A stretch of DNA of 64,000 nt from Rhodospirillaceae bacterium (lineage in GTDB: Bacteria; Pseudomonadota; Alphaproteobacteria; Kiloniellales; DSM-21159). Numbering within the stretch: position 1 is the stretch's first letter; every line of letters starts with the position of its first letter. The stretch spans positions 992,001-1,056,000 of the forward strand of contig CP030885.1 in the NCBI GenBank assembly GCA_006969625.1. Reading direction: 5' to 3'. The notes under the pieces were generated by a model. It was given only the letters and a program-made list of their open reading frames with translations, was not told where the DNA came from and did not search any database. A program made the position numbers and the translations under genes. Of this stretch, positions 8,055 to 23,738 are shown in pieces.

Positions 8055-8939
8055 TTAGCTGCCCAGGTTAACGTTGAGGATCTGAGCCAGATCGCGGAGC
8101 ACGTCGTAGTCGCTGTCCTCGATCGTGGCGAAGCCGTCGGCCTTGAAGGGCTTCAGCACCTCGGGATCGTCCAGCTCCAGGAAGGCCTGGCGCACCTGCT
8201 CGACGAGCGCGGGGTCCAGCCCCTCGCGCGCCGTCCAGGGATACTGGGGGATCTTTTGGGAGACCTGGATGACCTTGACCCTGGTCTCGTCGATCGTGCC
8301 CTGCTCGAGCAGGCGGTTGAAGATCGCCTGGCTGAGGCCGCCGGCTGGCGCGGTGCCGTTCTGCACCGCCACGGCGACCGCGTCGTGGGCGCCCAGGTGG
8401 CGGGCCGTGTAGTCGCGGCCGTCCACCTTGCCGGCCTGCTGCAGCATGTAGCGCGGCATCAGGTGGCTGGATGTGGAGGCTGGGTCGCCGAAAGCGAAGT
8501 CGATGCCCTGGACATCCTCCAGGCTGTCGATGCCGCTGTCTACGTTGGCGATGGCGACCGAGTGGTAGAACTGGCCGCCGCCCTTGACCAGCGCGACGAT
8601 CGGGGTGATCTCGCTCTTCGACTTGGCGAGGATGTAGGACAGCGGGCCGAAGTAGGCGAGATCGATGCGCCCGAAGCGCATCGCCTCGATCATCGAGGAG
8701 TAGTCGGTGGTGACAACCAGCTCGATCTCCTTGCCGAGCCTCTCCTCCAGGTAATCCTGCAAAGGCCGGTTCTGGCGGATCACGGTGCCGGCGTTCTCGT
8801 CCGGCAGCAGCGCCACCTTGAGGGTGTCGGGATCGGCGTCGCGCGCCTGGGCGTCGCGGACCAGGGGCTGGACGGCAAGGCTGCCGGCCACGGCCAGGCC
8901 GGCGACCAGGGCGCAGGCCGAACGGCGGGTGATCTTCAT
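8055..8939 (-). CDS. ptxB: Phosphite/phosphonate periplasmic binding protein
   Basis: A 294-residue substrate-binding protein of the PhnD/PtxB family. The first ~33 residues (MKITRRSACALVAGLAVAGS then an AQA-RDA-like cleavage region) form an export signal with a leading RR pair. Family motifs include LKVALLPDENAGTVIRQNRP, DYSSMIEAMRFGRIDLAYFG and the ligand-pocket SYILAKSKSEI and ASTSSHLMPR segments. Position between the ATPase and permease, and linkage to PtxD, argues that phosphite is the ligand, though hypophosphite or methylphosphonate cannot be excluded from sequence alone. Confidence 0.93.
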   Translation of the reverse strand: MKITRRSACALVAGLAVAGSLAVQPLVRDAQARDADPDTLKVALLPDENAGTVIRQNRPLQDYLEERLGKEIELVVTTDYSSMIEAMRFGRIDLAYFGPLSYILAKSKSEITPIVALVKGGGQFYHSVAIANVDSGIDSLEDVQGIDFAFGDPASTSSHLMPRYMLQQAGKVDGRDYTARHLGAHDAVAVAVQNGTAPAGGLSQAIFNRLLEQGTIDETRVKVIQVSQKIPQYPWTAREGLDPALVEQVRQAFLELDDPEVLKPFKADGFATIEDSDYDVLRDLAQILNVNLGS

Positions 8940-8950
8940 CGTGGCATCTC

Positions 8951-9790
8951 CTAAGCGGTTTTGGACATTGGGGTTTCGGAGAGGGCGACTTCGGACGGCG
9001 GGCCGGCCGACACCTTCGCCCGACCCTCGGACGCCGGTCGCGCGCCTCGGGCCATGGCAGCCGGCGAGCCGTAGATCTGGGCCAAGTGCTCTTCGCCGAG
9101 TTCCGCAGTCGGGCCGTCGAAGACGATGCCGCCGTCGGCGACGCCGACGATGCGGTCGGCGAACTCGCGCGCGTAGTTGACCTGGTGCAGGCTGACGATC
9201 GCCGGGATTCCGTCGGCCTTGCAGATCTCGTGCAGCAGGCCCAGGACGTGGCGCGCAGTCGCCGGGTCGAGGCTGGCGACCGGCTCGTCGGCGAGGATCA
9301 GGGCCGGCTGCTGGGCCAGGGCGCGAGCGATGCCCACCCTCTGCTGCTGGCCGCCGCTCAGGTTGTCGCAACGGGTCAGGGCGCGCTCGGCCAAGCCGAC
9401 ACGGTCCAGGCACTCGAGCGCCAGCAGACGGTCGGCGCGGGGCAGCGGGAACAAGGTTCGCCAGCTCGGGTGGTAGCCGAGGCGCCCGGTCAGGGTGTTC
9501 CCCAGCGCGCTGAGACGGCCGATCAACTGGTGGTGTTGAAAAACCATCGCCGTGCGTCGCCGGTGGGTGCGCAGGGCGCGCGGGCCGTGGATGTCGCCCA
9601 GGTCGTCGGCGCAGACCCGTCCTTCGCTCGGCGGCACCAGGCCGTTCAGGCAGCGCAGCAGGGTCGACTTGCCGGCGCCGGAGGGACCGAGCAGCACGAC
9701 GAACTGGCTTGCGGCGAAGCCGAGATCCGTTCGCGACAAGGCGCGCACCCCGTTCGGGTAGGTGACCGAGACGCCTTCGAGCTGCAGCAT
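8951..9790 (-). CDS. ptxA: Phosphite/phosphonate ABC transporter ATP-binding protein
   Basis: A 279-residue ABC ATPase, PhnC/PtxA family. I use ATG at 9790 ([18 protein letters not shown]) because GAGG lies at a normal distance upstream; the open frame up to 9853 adds 21 residues rich in hydrophobic and polar non-family sequence that would overlap the promoter dyad. Walker A GPSGAGKS is at residues 35-42, the Q-loop in [10 protein letters not shown], the signature [15 protein letters not shown] and Walker [14 protein letters not shown] follow in order. First gene of the five-gene ptx operon; 11 bp separate it from ptxB. Confidence 0.93.
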   Translation of the reverse strand: MLQLEGVSVTYPNGVRALSRTDLGFAASQFVVLLGPSGAGKSTLLRCLNGLVPPSEGRVCADDLGDIHGPRALRTHRRRTAMVFQHHQLIGRLSALGNTLTGRLGYHPSWRTLFPLPRADRLLALECLDRVGLAERALTRCDNLSGGQQQRVGIARALAQQPALILADEPVASLDPATARHVLGLLHEICKADGIPAIVSLHQVNYAREFADRIVGVADGGIVFDGPTAELGEEHLAQIYGSPAAMARGARPASEGRAKVSAGPPSEVALSETPMSKTA

Positions 9791-9819
9791 GACGACCTCA
9801 TTTTGAATCGCGAAAAACG

Positions 9820-9838
9820 ATCGATATGGCGTATCGAT
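9820..9838 (-). promoter_or_regulatory. Perfect inverted repeat in the ptx promoter region
   Basis: ATCGATA-TGGCG-TATCGAT, a perfect 7-bp dyad with 5-bp spacer, 30-48 bp upstream of the ptxA ATG. Its size and architecture are those expected for a LysR-type regulator recognition site, and the operon ends in a LysR gene. A single CTGTTAC half-site resembling a Pho-box half lies further upstream (about 9868-9874 region) but no properly spaced second half was found. Confidence 0.5.
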
Positions 9839-10049
9839 TGTGGATTGCGACATTACGTGCCGCCGGTAACAGTCGGATGAGTGAGCTATGAAAGCTTTGT
9901 GACGCCGGTGCGTATCGACAGTGCCAAGCGGCTGCCCCCGGGCCGAGGCCGCATGGCGGTCGGCGCCGCGTCCGCGAGACGCGCTCGTGTCGCGGTCAAG
10001 TCGGAAGCTTGGGGCGGAGGCGTCGCGGTCGCTGGCCTCGCGCGCCAGC
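9839..10049. other. Intergenic region between ptx promoter and a hypothetical gene
   Basis: No supported gene on either strand. It must hold the upstream part of the ptx promoter (minus strand) and the 3' end of the ligA-linked transcript that comes from the right. Plus-strand open frames here have no family features. Confidence 0.4.
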
Positions 10050-10376
10050 TCAGAACCGCTGCACGAAAGCGATCTCCGCGTCGGGCCGGCCCTGGGCGAA
10101 GCTCGCCATCGCCAGCATCGCGGCGATCAAGCCTTCCTCGTGGTCGAAGGACTGGGCGTGGGCCAGCGGCCCGAGCTGACGCAGTTCGTTCTGCGCCAGC
10201 AGCAGCGTCAGGCTGTCATCGTCCTCGGCGGCGATGCGGCCGAGCCCGAAGAGTTCGATCAGGTCGGCCAGGGTCCAGTCGCCGTCCCAGGCCGCGCTGG
10301 CGTCCTCGGCGATGCGCTCCAGGTTGCCGTCGGGTGCGGCGCCGTAGATGCCCGGATCGAGGTCGCTCGCGTCCAT
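10050..10376 (-). CDS. Hypothetical acidic protein, last gene of the dcw-ligA operon
   Basis: A 108-residue, Asp/Glu/Ala/Leu-rich protein starting MDASDLDPGIYGAAPDGNLE at the ATG at 10376, 20 bp after the ligA stop. No cysteine cluster, signal peptide or membrane segment is seen. The central part (WTLADLIELFGLGRIAAEDD, LLLAQNELRQLGPLAHAQSF) predicts a compact helical domain. I do not recognise the family. Its codon use fits the neighbours and the short gap suggests translation from the recN-ligA transcript. It might be an accessory of DNA repair, but position is the only hint. Confidence 0.6.
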   Translation of the reverse strand: MDASDLDPGIYGAAPDGNLERIAEDASAAWDGDWTLADLIELFGLGRIAAEDDDSLTLLLAQNELRQLGPLAHAQSFDHEEGLIAAMLAMASFAQGRPDAEIAFVQRF

Positions 10377-10396
10377 GCTGTCTCGCCCTCGTCCTC

Positions 10397-14194
<3,798 letters not shown>

Positions 14195-15016
14195 TCAGAA
14201 GATCGAATTCCAGGTGCGTGATATCCAGGAGCCCTGCTGCGGCTCGGGCCGCAGGTCCTCGCCGGTGAGCAGGTAGTAGGAGTCGGCGTACCAGGGGCTG
14301 CCCGGGTAGTTGTAGCCGAGCACGGCAGCCGTCGCCTGGGCCTCGTCGGCGACGCCGAGCGCCAGGTAGCTCTCGACCAGGCGGTGCAGCGCCTCGGGGG
14401 CGTGGGTCGTGGTCTGGTAATCGGCGATCACCAGGCGGAAGCGGTTGATCGCCGCCAAATATTCGCCCTGGCGCTGATAGTAGCGACCAATGGTCATGTG
14501 CTTGCCGGCGAGGTGGTCGCGGGCGAGGTCGATCTTGAGCTGGGCGTCGCGGGCGTACTCGCTGTCCGGGAAGCGGCGCACCACGTCCTGCAGCGAGGTC
14601 AGCGCGAGCTCCGTCATCTTCTGGTCGCGGCCGACGTCGCTGATCTGCTCATAGTAGCTGATGGCCTTCAGGTAATAGGCATAGGCGACGTCCTCGTTGC
14701 CCGGGTTCAGCTGGATGAAGCGGTCCAGAGCGTTGATCGCGTCGTCGTAGCGGTTGTCTTCGTAGTGGGCGTAGGCGGCCATGAGCTGCGCCTTGGGTGC
14801 CCATTGGGAATAGGGGTGTTGGCGCTCGACTTCGTCGAAGTATTGCGCGGCAAGCTCGTTCTGGCCGTCCAGCAGGTTGACGTAGCCGCGGTTATAGAGC
14901 TCTTCGACCGGAGCCTCCTCGTAGGCCAGCTCGTCGTCGCTGGAGCAGGCGGCCAGCAGCGGCGCCAAGCCCAGGATCAGGGCGGCGAAGAGGCGAGAGC
15001 GGGCGGCAACGGACAT
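14195..15016 (-). CDS. bamD: Outer membrane assembly lipoprotein BamD
   Basis: A 273-residue lipoprotein of the Bam beta-barrel assembly complex. The start at 15016 (MSVAARSRLFAALILGLAPL) gives a signal peptide with lipobox LAAC at about residue 24. The mature part comprises TPR-like helices (ELYNRGYVNLLDGQNELAAQ, FIQLNPGNEDVAYAYYLKAI and DSEYARDAQLKIDLARDHLA), the characteristic YfiO/ComL pattern. Seven bases separate its stop from the recN start. It acts on the periplasmic face of the outer membrane with BamA. Confidence 0.95.
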   Translation of the reverse strand: MSVAARSRLFAALILGLAPLLAACSSDDELAYEEAPVEELYNRGYVNLLDGQNELAAQYFDEVERQHPYSQWAPKAQLMAAYAHYEDNRYDDAINALDRFIQLNPGNEDVAYAYYLKAISYYEQISDVGRDQKMTELALTSLQDVVRRFPDSEYARDAQLKIDLARDHLAGKHMTIGRYYQRQGEYLAAINRFRLVIADYQTTTHAPEALHRLVESYLALGVADEAQATAAVLGYNYPGSPWYADSYYLLTGEDLRPEPQQGSWISRTWNSIF

Positions 15017-15108
15017 GGGCGGACTCCGACGCGCTGACGAACGAGCGCCGCAGACTATAGTCGAGCGGGCCTGCGCAGCAAGTCGGGGAGGAGCGAAGCG
15101 GGCCCGCC

Positions 15109-16101
15109 TCAGGCGCCGGCGGCCAGCGGCAGGTCCGGCTCGGCCTGCAACTCGTCCAACTCGATCTCGCGCCAGGCGGCGGGATCGGCGAACAGAGCCT
15201 GCAGCAGCCGCAGGGTCAGCGCATGGCCCGCCCTGTCGCCCTGGAAGCGGCCGAGCAGCGGGCGGCCGGCCATGTAGAGATCGCCGATCGAGTCCAGCGC
15301 CTTGTGGCGGACGAACTCGTCGGCGTAGCGCAGCCCCTCGGGATTCAGGATCTCGTCGCCGTCGATGACGATGGCGTTCGCCAGACTGCCGCCCTTGGCC
15401 AGGCCCATCTTGCGGAGCTGGTCGACCTCGTGCAGGAAGCCGAAAGTGCGCGCGCGCGCGATTTCCTGCTTGAAGGCGGTCGGCGTGACCTCGCAGGTGA
15501 CCCGCTGGTCGCCGACCGCGCCACTGTCGAAGGCGATGGCGAAGTCGACGGCGAAGCCCGCGTACGGGCTCAGCCGAGCGGTGCGATGCGGCTCGCGCAC
15601 CTCGACCGTCTTCAGCACTTCGATCGCCTTGCGCGGCGCTTCCAACTGGGCGATGCCGGCGCACTCGATCAGGAAGACGAAGGGCGCGGCACTGCCGTCC
15701 ATGATCGGCACTTCCGGGCCATCGATCTCGACCACGGCGTTGTCGACGCCGCAGCCCGACAAGGCGGCCATCAGGTGTTCGATGGTGGACACGCTGACGC
15801 CGCTGTCGGCGTCGACGATCTTGCTGCACAGGGGCGTTTCGACGGCCGTGCGCCACAGCGCCGGGATGTTCGGCTGCCCAGGCAGGTCGGTACGGACGAA
15901 GACGATCCCGGTGTCGGACTCGGCCGGGGCCAGGGTCATGCGTGCCTTCTGGCCGCCGTGCACGCCGACGCCGGAACAGTGGATGGCGTTCTTCAGCGTC
16001 GTCTGACGGACGAAACGGCGCCCGCTGCGATCTCGCACCGCGGTTCCGGGGATCGCCTCGCGCGCCGAGACCACGCGGAATGGCGTCATGCCGTCGGCCA
16101 T
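15109..16101 (-). CDS. lpxC: UDP-3-O-acyl-N-acetylglucosamine deacetylase LpxC
   Basis: A zinc enzyme committing lipid A synthesis, 330 residues from the ATG at 16101, which has a purine-rich GAGAGGGAAG just upstream; an in-frame ATG at 16179 would add 26 unconserved residues. Recognition: QTTLKNAIHCSGVGVHGGQK, the zinc-ligand VSTIEHLMAALSGCGVDNA, FGFLHEVDQLRKMGLAKGGS, and HKALDSIGDLYMAG followed by GHALTLRLLQ. It is separated from ftsZ by 300 bp that contain a strong hairpin, so it may have its own promoter as well as dcw read-through. Confidence 0.95.
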   Translation of the reverse strand: MADGMTPFRVVSAREAIPGTAVRDRSGRRFVRQTTLKNAIHCSGVGVHGGQKARMTLAPAESDTGIVFVRTDLPGQPNIPALWRTAVETPLCSKIVDADSGVSVSTIEHLMAALSGCGVDNAVVEIDGPEVPIMDGSAAPFVFLIECAGIAQLEAPRKAIEVLKTVEVREPHRTARLSPYAGFAVDFAIAFDSGAVGDQRVTCEVTPTAFKQEIARARTFGFLHEVDQLRKMGLAKGGSLANAIVIDGDEILNPEGLRYADEFVRHKALDSIGDLYMAGRPLLGRFQGDRAGHALTLRLLQALFADPAAWREIELDELQAEPDLPLAAGA

Positions 16102-16401
16102 GCTCTTCCCTCTCACATTGCCCCCTTGCAGGGCAGCGGGCACTTCCCCAACGCGTACCGAACTCCCCTTCGGCCGCATCCTGCCGCTGCATCCACATAT
16201 TTTCTAGGCGGCGCCACCGTACCGCCTCAAATCAACATTTGTTACCGCATGTTACGAGCCGGCGCGGGTTCGGCGGTCGGGGCCGGACCCGCACGCAATG
16301 GCCGCCGAGACGGGCGACGGCCCGACCCCTGGCGAGGATCCGGCCGCCGTCACTCGTCCGGCCGCACATCTGCGGCCGGCCCGGTTCGTCATGCCGCGGC
16401 G
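16102..16401. other. ftsZ-lpxC intergenic region
   Basis: About 300 bp without a gene. It contains one strong GC-rich hairpin close to the ftsZ stop and an AT-richer patch at about 16196-16255 (minus strand reading toward lpxC) that is the most likely place for an lpxC promoter, though no convincing -35/-10 pair was identified. Confidence 0.5.
16358..16379 (-). terminator. Hairpin downstream of ftsZ
   Basis: Perfect 9-bp stem CCGGCCGCA / TGCGGCCGG with a 4-base loop, 23 bp beyond the ftsZ stop. No T-run follows on the minus strand, so it may be an attenuator or mRNA-stabilising stem rather than a strict intrinsic terminator. Confidence 0.5.
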
Positions 16402-18141
16402 TCAGTTGGCCTGACGGCGGAGGAAGGCCGGGATGTCCAGCAGGTCTTCCTCCTCCTTGGCGGTCTGGGTCGGCTCCATGCCGCTCAGCTTCGGCTGACG
16501 CGCCTCGGCGGCCGGATTGACCGGCTTCGGTGCCGCGGTCGGCTGCGGCGCAGCGGCCTTGGCCGCCTCGCCGGCGCCGCCCTCGCCCTCGGCGGGACGG
16601 CCGATCGAGGGCTCGCGCCGGACCGGCGGCTGGGCGGGGGCGGCGGGCCGGTTCTCCTCCTCCTGCAGTCCCGTCAGCCCGCCGGTGACGCGGCGGAACA
16701 GGCTGTAGGCCTTGTTGCGCGGCGCCGCCGGTGCGGCCGGCGCGTCGCTCTCGCCGCGACGTCCGCGGGCGGCGTTCGCCATGTCGGCCGCCGCGAAGGG
16801 GTCGGGCCGGCCCGAAGCCGTCTGGCTGGCCGCGTAGGCCTTGCGCTCGGGCGTTGCCGGGGCCGGCGGCACGAAGGCGTCCTGGGGTTGCTCGGGGGCC
16901 GCCGTTTCGGGGGCCGCGGCCGGCGCGGGTTCGGCCGGCGGATCGGTCTGGGCGCTCGCGACGGTCTCGGCCGGTTCCGGCGCCGGCCCCTCGTCCACCT
17001 CCCCCGAGGCCAGCGGCGAGGCGATACCGGCCTGAAGGGGCTCGGCCGCGGCGGCCGTCACACCGGCGACGGCCGGGGCAGCGGGCTTGGTCGCGGGCGT
17101 CTCGACGCTCGGGCGCGCCGCCGGGCGAGAGTGGACCAGCGACAGGCTCGCCGGCCGCGGCTCCAGGTTGGCCTCGGCCTCGATGCCGGTGGAGACCACC
17201 GAGACCCGCATGGTCCCGTTCAGGCTCTCGTCGAAGGTCGAGCCGAAGATGATGTTGGCGTCGGGGTCGACCTCGTCGCGGATGCGGTTGGCCGCCTCGT
17301 CGACCTCGAACAGAGTCATGTCCATGCCGCCGGTGATGTTGATCAGGACCCCGCGTGCGCCCTTCATCGAGACGTCGTCGAGCAGCGGGTTGGAGATGGC
17401 GGCCTCGGCGGCTGCGATGGCGCGGTTGTCGCCCTCGGCCTCGCCGGTGCCCATCATCGCCTTGCCCATCTCCGTCATCACCGTGCGGATGTCGGCGAAG
17501 TCCAGGTTGATCAGGCCCGGCATGACCATCAGGTCGGTCACGCCGCGCACGCCGGAGTAGAGCACGTCGTCGGCCATCTTGAAGGCGTCGGCGAAGGTCG
17601 TCTTCTCGTTGGCGACCCGGAACAGGTTCTGGTTCGGGATGATGATCAGGGTGTCGACGAACTGGCTCAGCTCCTGGATACCGTTCTCGGCGATCCGCAT
17701 GCGGTGGATGCCCTCGAACTGGAAGGGCTTGGTCACCACGCCGACGGTCAGGATGCCGGCCTCGCGCGCGGCGCGGGCGATCACCGGCGCCGCCCCGGTG
17801 CCGGTGCCGCCGCCCATGCCGGCGGTGATGAAGACCATGTTGGAGGTCTCCAGGTGGGCCAGGATCTCCTCCAGCTGCTCCTCGGCGGCGGCCCGGCCGA
17901 CGTCGGGGCGCGAGCCGGCGCCCAGGCCGGAGGTGATGTTGCGGCCGAGTTGGATGCGGTGCTCGCACTTGGAGCCCTTGAGCGCCTGGGCGTCGGTGTT
18001 GGCGACCAGGAACTCGACGCCCTCGAGCTGAGAGCTGATCATGTTGTTGACGGCATTGCCGCCGGCCCCGCCGACACCGATCACGGTGATACGGGGGCTC
18101 AGCTGCTCGTCCGTTTGCGGCACGTTCAGGTGCAAGGTCAT
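16402..18141 (-). CDS. ftsZ: Cell division GTPase FtsZ
   Basis: A 579-residue FtsZ, the tubulin homologue forming the Z ring. The GTP-binding signature GGGTGTG is at residues 110-116 and the [20 protein letters not shown] synergy region follows. After the globular domain (~residue 330) comes a ~235-residue Pro/Ala/Glu-rich linker, then the conserved C-terminal peptide [13 protein letters not shown] that binds FtsA and other partners. The linker is long, as in many alphaproteobacteria. ATG at 18141 gives [20 protein letters not shown]. It is 150 bp downstream of ftsA, enough for an additional promoter. Confidence 0.97.
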   Translation of the reverse strand: MTLHLNVPQTDEQLSPRITVIGVGGAGGNAVNNMISSQLEGVEFLVANTDAQALKGSKCEHRIQLGRNITSGLGAGSRPDVGRAAAEEQLEEILAHLETSNMVFITAGMGGGTGTGAAPVIARAAREAGILTVGVVTKPFQFEGIHRMRIAENGIQELSQFVDTLIIIPNQNLFRVANEKTTFADAFKMADDVLYSGVRGVTDLMVMPGLINLDFADIRTVMTEMGKAMMGTGEAEGDNRAIAAAEAAISNPLLDDVSMKGARGVLINITGGMDMTLFEVDEAANRIRDEVDPDANIIFGSTFDESLNGTMRVSVVSTGIEAEANLEPRPASLSLVHSRPAARPSVETPATKPAAPAVAGVTAAAAEPLQAGIASPLASGEVDEGPAPEPAETVASAQTDPPAEPAPAAAPETAAPEQPQDAFVPPAPATPERKAYAASQTASGRPDPFAAADMANAARGRRGESDAPAAPAAPRNKAYSLFRRVTGGLTGLQEEENRPAAPAQPPVRREPSIGRPAEGEGGAGEAAKAAAPQPTAAPKPVNPAAEARQPKLSGMEPTQTAKEEEDLLDIPAFLRRQAN

Positions 18142-18291
18142 CTCGAAAAGCCTCCAGTTGCTCGTCTCATGCGTCGCAGGCCCGCTCGGGGCGCCCCGTA
18201 CACCGCGGTGGGGCCGGCGGACGATTGTCCCGAGGCGGTCGGGACGGCCGTTGGCTGTCTTGGCCCACAGCGGAGGGCTGGGCAGGTCCGG

Positions 18292-19563
18292 TTAGAAGTG
18301 CTCACGCAGCCAACTCCCCACCCGGTCGACCAGGCTGGCGCGAGTGTCGTGCGGGCGAGCCTCGGGGGGCATCGCCGCCTCGTTCTGCACGGCGTAGGAG
18401 ATCAGGCCGGCGGCGACCGCGTAGGCCGGCCCGCCGGTCGCCTCGGCGAGGCCGTCGACGTGGATCGGCCGGCCGATGCGCACCTGCTTGTCGAGGATGT
18501 CGGCGGCCAGGTCGCGCATCCCCGGGAGCTGGCTGGCACCGCCGGTCAGCACCACGCGGCGCCCGCCGATCTTGTCGAAGCCGCTCGCCTCCAGACGCGA
18601 GCGCACCAGCTCGAAGGTCTCCTCCAGGCGCGGCCGGATGATGCCGACCAGCAGGGAGCGCTGGACCTGGTGGCTGTGGCCCTCGTCCTCCTCGCCGACC
18701 TGCGGCACGTCGATCATCTCGCGCACGTCCGAAGCTGTGGCGACGGCGTGGCCGTAGAGCGTCTTTAGGCGCTCGGCGTGGTTCAGCGGCGTCGAGAGGC
18801 CGCGCGCGATGTCGCTGGTCACATGGCCGCCGCCGACCGGCACCACGTCGGTGTAGATCAGGCTGCCCTCGTAGAAGACCGCGATCGAGGTGACGCCGGC
18901 GCCCATGTCGATCAGGGTGACGCCGAGCTCGCGCTCGTCCTCGACCAAGGCGGCGAGCGCGGCCGCATAGGGCGTGACGACGAAGCCGCCGATCTCCAGG
19001 TGGCAGCGCTGCACGCAAGTGGCGAGGTTGCGCACCGGGCCGACGGCGGCGGTGACCACGTGCATGTTGACGCCCAGACGCTCGCCGTACATGCCGCGCG
19101 GGTCGCGAATGCCGCGGCTGCCGTCGATGGTGTAGGCGGTGGGGATGGAGTGGATGAGTTGCCGGCCCTTCTCCGGGTGGCCCAGCAGCCCTTCGACCTG
19201 GCGCCCCTCGGCCAGCGCGCGTGCCAGGTCGGCGTCGCTTACCTCGTGGCCGTCGATCGCCACCTCGACGTTGACGGTGCGCGAGGCCGGGTAGCCGCCC
19301 GACAGCGAGAGCACCACCTGCTCGATCGTTTCGCCGGCCATCTCCTCGGCGGCGTGCACCGCAGCCAGGATGGCGCGCTCGGCGGCCTCCATGTCGACGA
19401 CGGCGCCGTTCTTGACGCCGCGGCTGACCTGCTGGCCGATGCCGACGACCCGCGGCCGGCCTTCGGCCCCGTTGCTGCGGGCGATCAGGCAGCAGACCTT
19501 GCCCGAGCCGACGTCGAGCGCGGCGAGCAGTCCGTTGCGGTTGCGGCGCGGTGGCTTGCGCAT
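18292..19563 (-). CDS. ftsA: Cell division protein FtsA
   Basis: A 423-residue actin-fold ATPase that tethers FtsZ to the membrane. The phosphate-1 motif ALDVGSGKVCCLIAR is near the N-terminus, the phosphate-2 motif TLIDMGAGVTSIAVFYEG in the middle and RVVLTGGASQLPGM (adenosine motif) toward the end. The C-terminal RASLVDRVGSWLREHF is the amphipathic membrane-targeting helix. Starts 24 bp after the ftsQ stop. Confidence 0.96.
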   Translation of the reverse strand: MRKPPRRNRNGLLAALDVGSGKVCCLIARSNGAEGRPRVVGIGQQVSRGVKNGAVVDMEAAERAILAAVHAAEEMAGETIEQVVLSLSGGYPASRTVNVEVAIDGHEVSDADLARALAEGRQVEGLLGHPEKGRQLIHSIPTAYTIDGSRGIRDPRGMYGERLGVNMHVVTAAVGPVRNLATCVQRCHLEIGGFVVTPYAAALAALVEDERELGVTLIDMGAGVTSIAVFYEGSLIYTDVVPVGGGHVTSDIARGLSTPLNHAERLKTLYGHAVATASDVREMIDVPQVGEEDEGHSHQVQRSLLVGIIRPRLEETFELVRSRLEASGFDKIGGRRVVLTGGASQLPGMRDLAADILDKQVRIGRPIHVDGLAEATGGPAYAVAAGLISYAVQNEAAMPPEARPHDTRASLVDRVGSWLREHF

Positions 19564-19587
19564 CGCGGTCTTCCGGCTCCTCTCGGC

Positions 19588-20436
19588 TCAGGTTTCCTCG
19601 CCGCCGACGGCGCGCCGCCAGGCGGGTTCGGCGGCGTTGTCGCCGCGCAAGATCAGGCGGTCGGGCAGGCGCAGGTCGATGGTCACCACGTCGCGTTCCA
19701 GCAGCGCCTCCTCGCGCACGAGGCGCGCGAGCTGGTCCCATGCCTCGGCGGCGCCGACCTCCGGCAGGCGTACCTCGATGTCGCCCTCCAACACGACGTT
19801 CCAGCGGCGCTCGCCGACACGCACGGCGGCAACCACCTTCTCGGCGAGGTCCGGCGCGCGCTGCAGCAGGCCAAGCAGGCTCTGCGCGCGCTCCGGCGCG
19901 CCCTCGCCGACCAGCAACGGCAGTTCGGCAAAGCGGGCCGGCGCGGCACCGGGGATCGGTTCGCCCTCCGTGTCGATCACCTGCAGACGCCCGTTCAGTT
20001 GCCAGAGGGCGAGCGGGTGGCGCTCGCGCAGATCGACGAAGATCAGGTCGGGCAGGCGCCGCTCGACGCGCGCGGTACCGACCCAGGGCAGCTCCAACAG
20101 GCGATCGCGGGCGTCGGCCGGGTCGAACTCGAGTATCGGCGTGCCGCGGGCGACGCCCAGGGCGGCCAGTACGTCGGCGGCGGGCGTGCGCGTGCGCCCC
20201 TCGACCAGCACGTCGTCGACGGCGAGACCCGCCGCCGCGGTGCCGGCGTAGAAGGCGGCCTCCAGCGCGGCCGCCTGCCGTTCCGCCCAGCCGCCGGTCG
20301 CCGCCCAGCCGCCGGCGCCGCCCAGCGCTGCCAATGCCAGGATCGGCAGCGCCCAGCGCAGCCGGCGGCCGCGCCGGGCGGGGCGCGCCGGGCGGCGGCT
20401 GCGGACCGCGAGCTTCGGGCTGCGGTTCAGTCGCAT
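19588..20436 (-). CDS. ftsQ: Cell division protein FtsQ
   Basis: A 282-residue bitopic divisome protein. An Arg-rich cytoplasmic tail (RRPARPARRGRRLR) precedes a single transmembrane segment ALPILALAALGGAGGWAA at about residues 29-46. The periplasmic POTRA domain starts with AGLAVDDVLVEGRTRTPAAD and is followed by the beta domain (NGRLQVIDTEGEPIPG, LLVGEGAP). Its start overlaps the ddl stop by 10 bp. Family identity is from the FtsQ/POTRA pattern and dcw position. Confidence 0.93.
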   Translation of the reverse strand: MRLNRSPKLAVRSRRPARPARRGRRLRWALPILALAALGGAGGWAATGGWAERQAAALEAAFYAGTAAAGLAVDDVLVEGRTRTPAADVLAALGVARGTPILEFDPADARDRLLELPWVGTARVERRLPDLIFVDLRERHPLALWQLNGRLQVIDTEGEPIPGAAPARFAELPLLVGEGAPERAQSLLGLLQRAPDLAEKVVAAVRVGERRWNVVLEGDIEVRLPEVGAAEAWDQLARLVREEALLERDVVTIDLRLPDRLILRGDNAAEPAWRRAVGGEET

Positions 20437-21342
20437 GCGGCGTGCTCCAGCATCCAGCCGACCAGCTCGGTAAAGCTCATCCCCAGGTGCTGCGCCTGTT
20501 CCGGGACCAGGGAGAGCGGCGTCATGCCCGGCTGGGTGTTGACCTCCAGCAGGTAGAGGCCCTCGACGTCCTTTTCCGGGTTCCAGCGGAAGTCGGCGCG
20601 GCTGACGCCACGACAGCCAAGCGCGGCGTGCGCCGCGACCGCCATCTCGAGCGCGGCCTCGTACACCGCCGGCGGCACCGGCGCAGGGACCAGGTGCTCG
20701 GTCCTGCCTTCCGTGTATTTGGCCGCGTAGTCGTAGAAGCCCTGGCGCGGACGCAGTTCGGTCACCGCCAACGGACGATCGCCCAGCACGGCAACGGTAA
20801 GCTCGTGGCCGGGAATGAAGGGCTCGATCAGGATCCGCTCGCCGAGGCCGCAGGCGCCGATGTCCGCCGGCCGGCGGTTGTCGCCCGCACCGACGATCGT
20901 CACGCCGACCGAGGAGCCCTCATTGAGAGGCTTGGCGACGTAGGGGCGGGCCATCGGGTCGCCGGCCGCCAGCTCGGCACGCGAGACCACGATCCCGTCG
21001 GGCACGCGCAGGCCGGCCGCGGCAAAGACGGTCTTGGCCATCGGCTTGTCCATGGCGAGCGCCGAGGCCAGCAGCCCGGAATGGGTGTAGGGTACGTCCA
21101 GCAGGTCGAGCAGCCCCTGGACGCAGCCGTCCTCGCCCCAGCGGCCGTGCAGGGCGTTGAAGACCAGGTCGGGCTTGGGGGTCAGCGCGTGCACCAACTC
21201 GACCAGGCCCGCCTCGCCCAGCACCGGGTCGATCTCGATGGCCTCGTGGCCGAGGGCGCGGATCGCCTCGGCACAGGCCGCGCCGCTGGTCAGCGAGACC
21301 TCGCGTTCGGCCGAGGGGCCGCCCATCAGCACCGCAACGCGC

Positions 21343-21350
<8 letters not shown>
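20427..21350 (-). CDS. ddl: D-alanine--D-alanine ligase
   Basis: A 307-residue ATP-grasp ligase making the D-Ala-D-Ala dipeptide. The start at 21350 gives [20 protein letters not shown], the typical family beginning; the open frame upstream is spurious and lies in murB. Substrate and Mg motifs include [34 protein letters not shown], and the C-terminal GVSRADFRW and [20 protein letters not shown]. It overlaps murB by 8 bp and ftsQ by 10 bp. Confidence 0.95.

Positions 21351-23734
<2,384 letters not shown>

Positions 23735-23738
<4 letters not shown>

Noticed and set aside
9864..9885. Pho box upstream of ptxA
   Set aside because: Only one half-site (CTGTTAC) resembles the consensus and no second half with 11-bp register is present.
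15223..18768. 1181-residue open frame on the plus strand
   Set aside because: It lies antisense across lpxC, ftsZ and ftsA, and its translation is Gly/Arg/His/Asp-rich with no family features. Long antisense frames are expected at this GC content.
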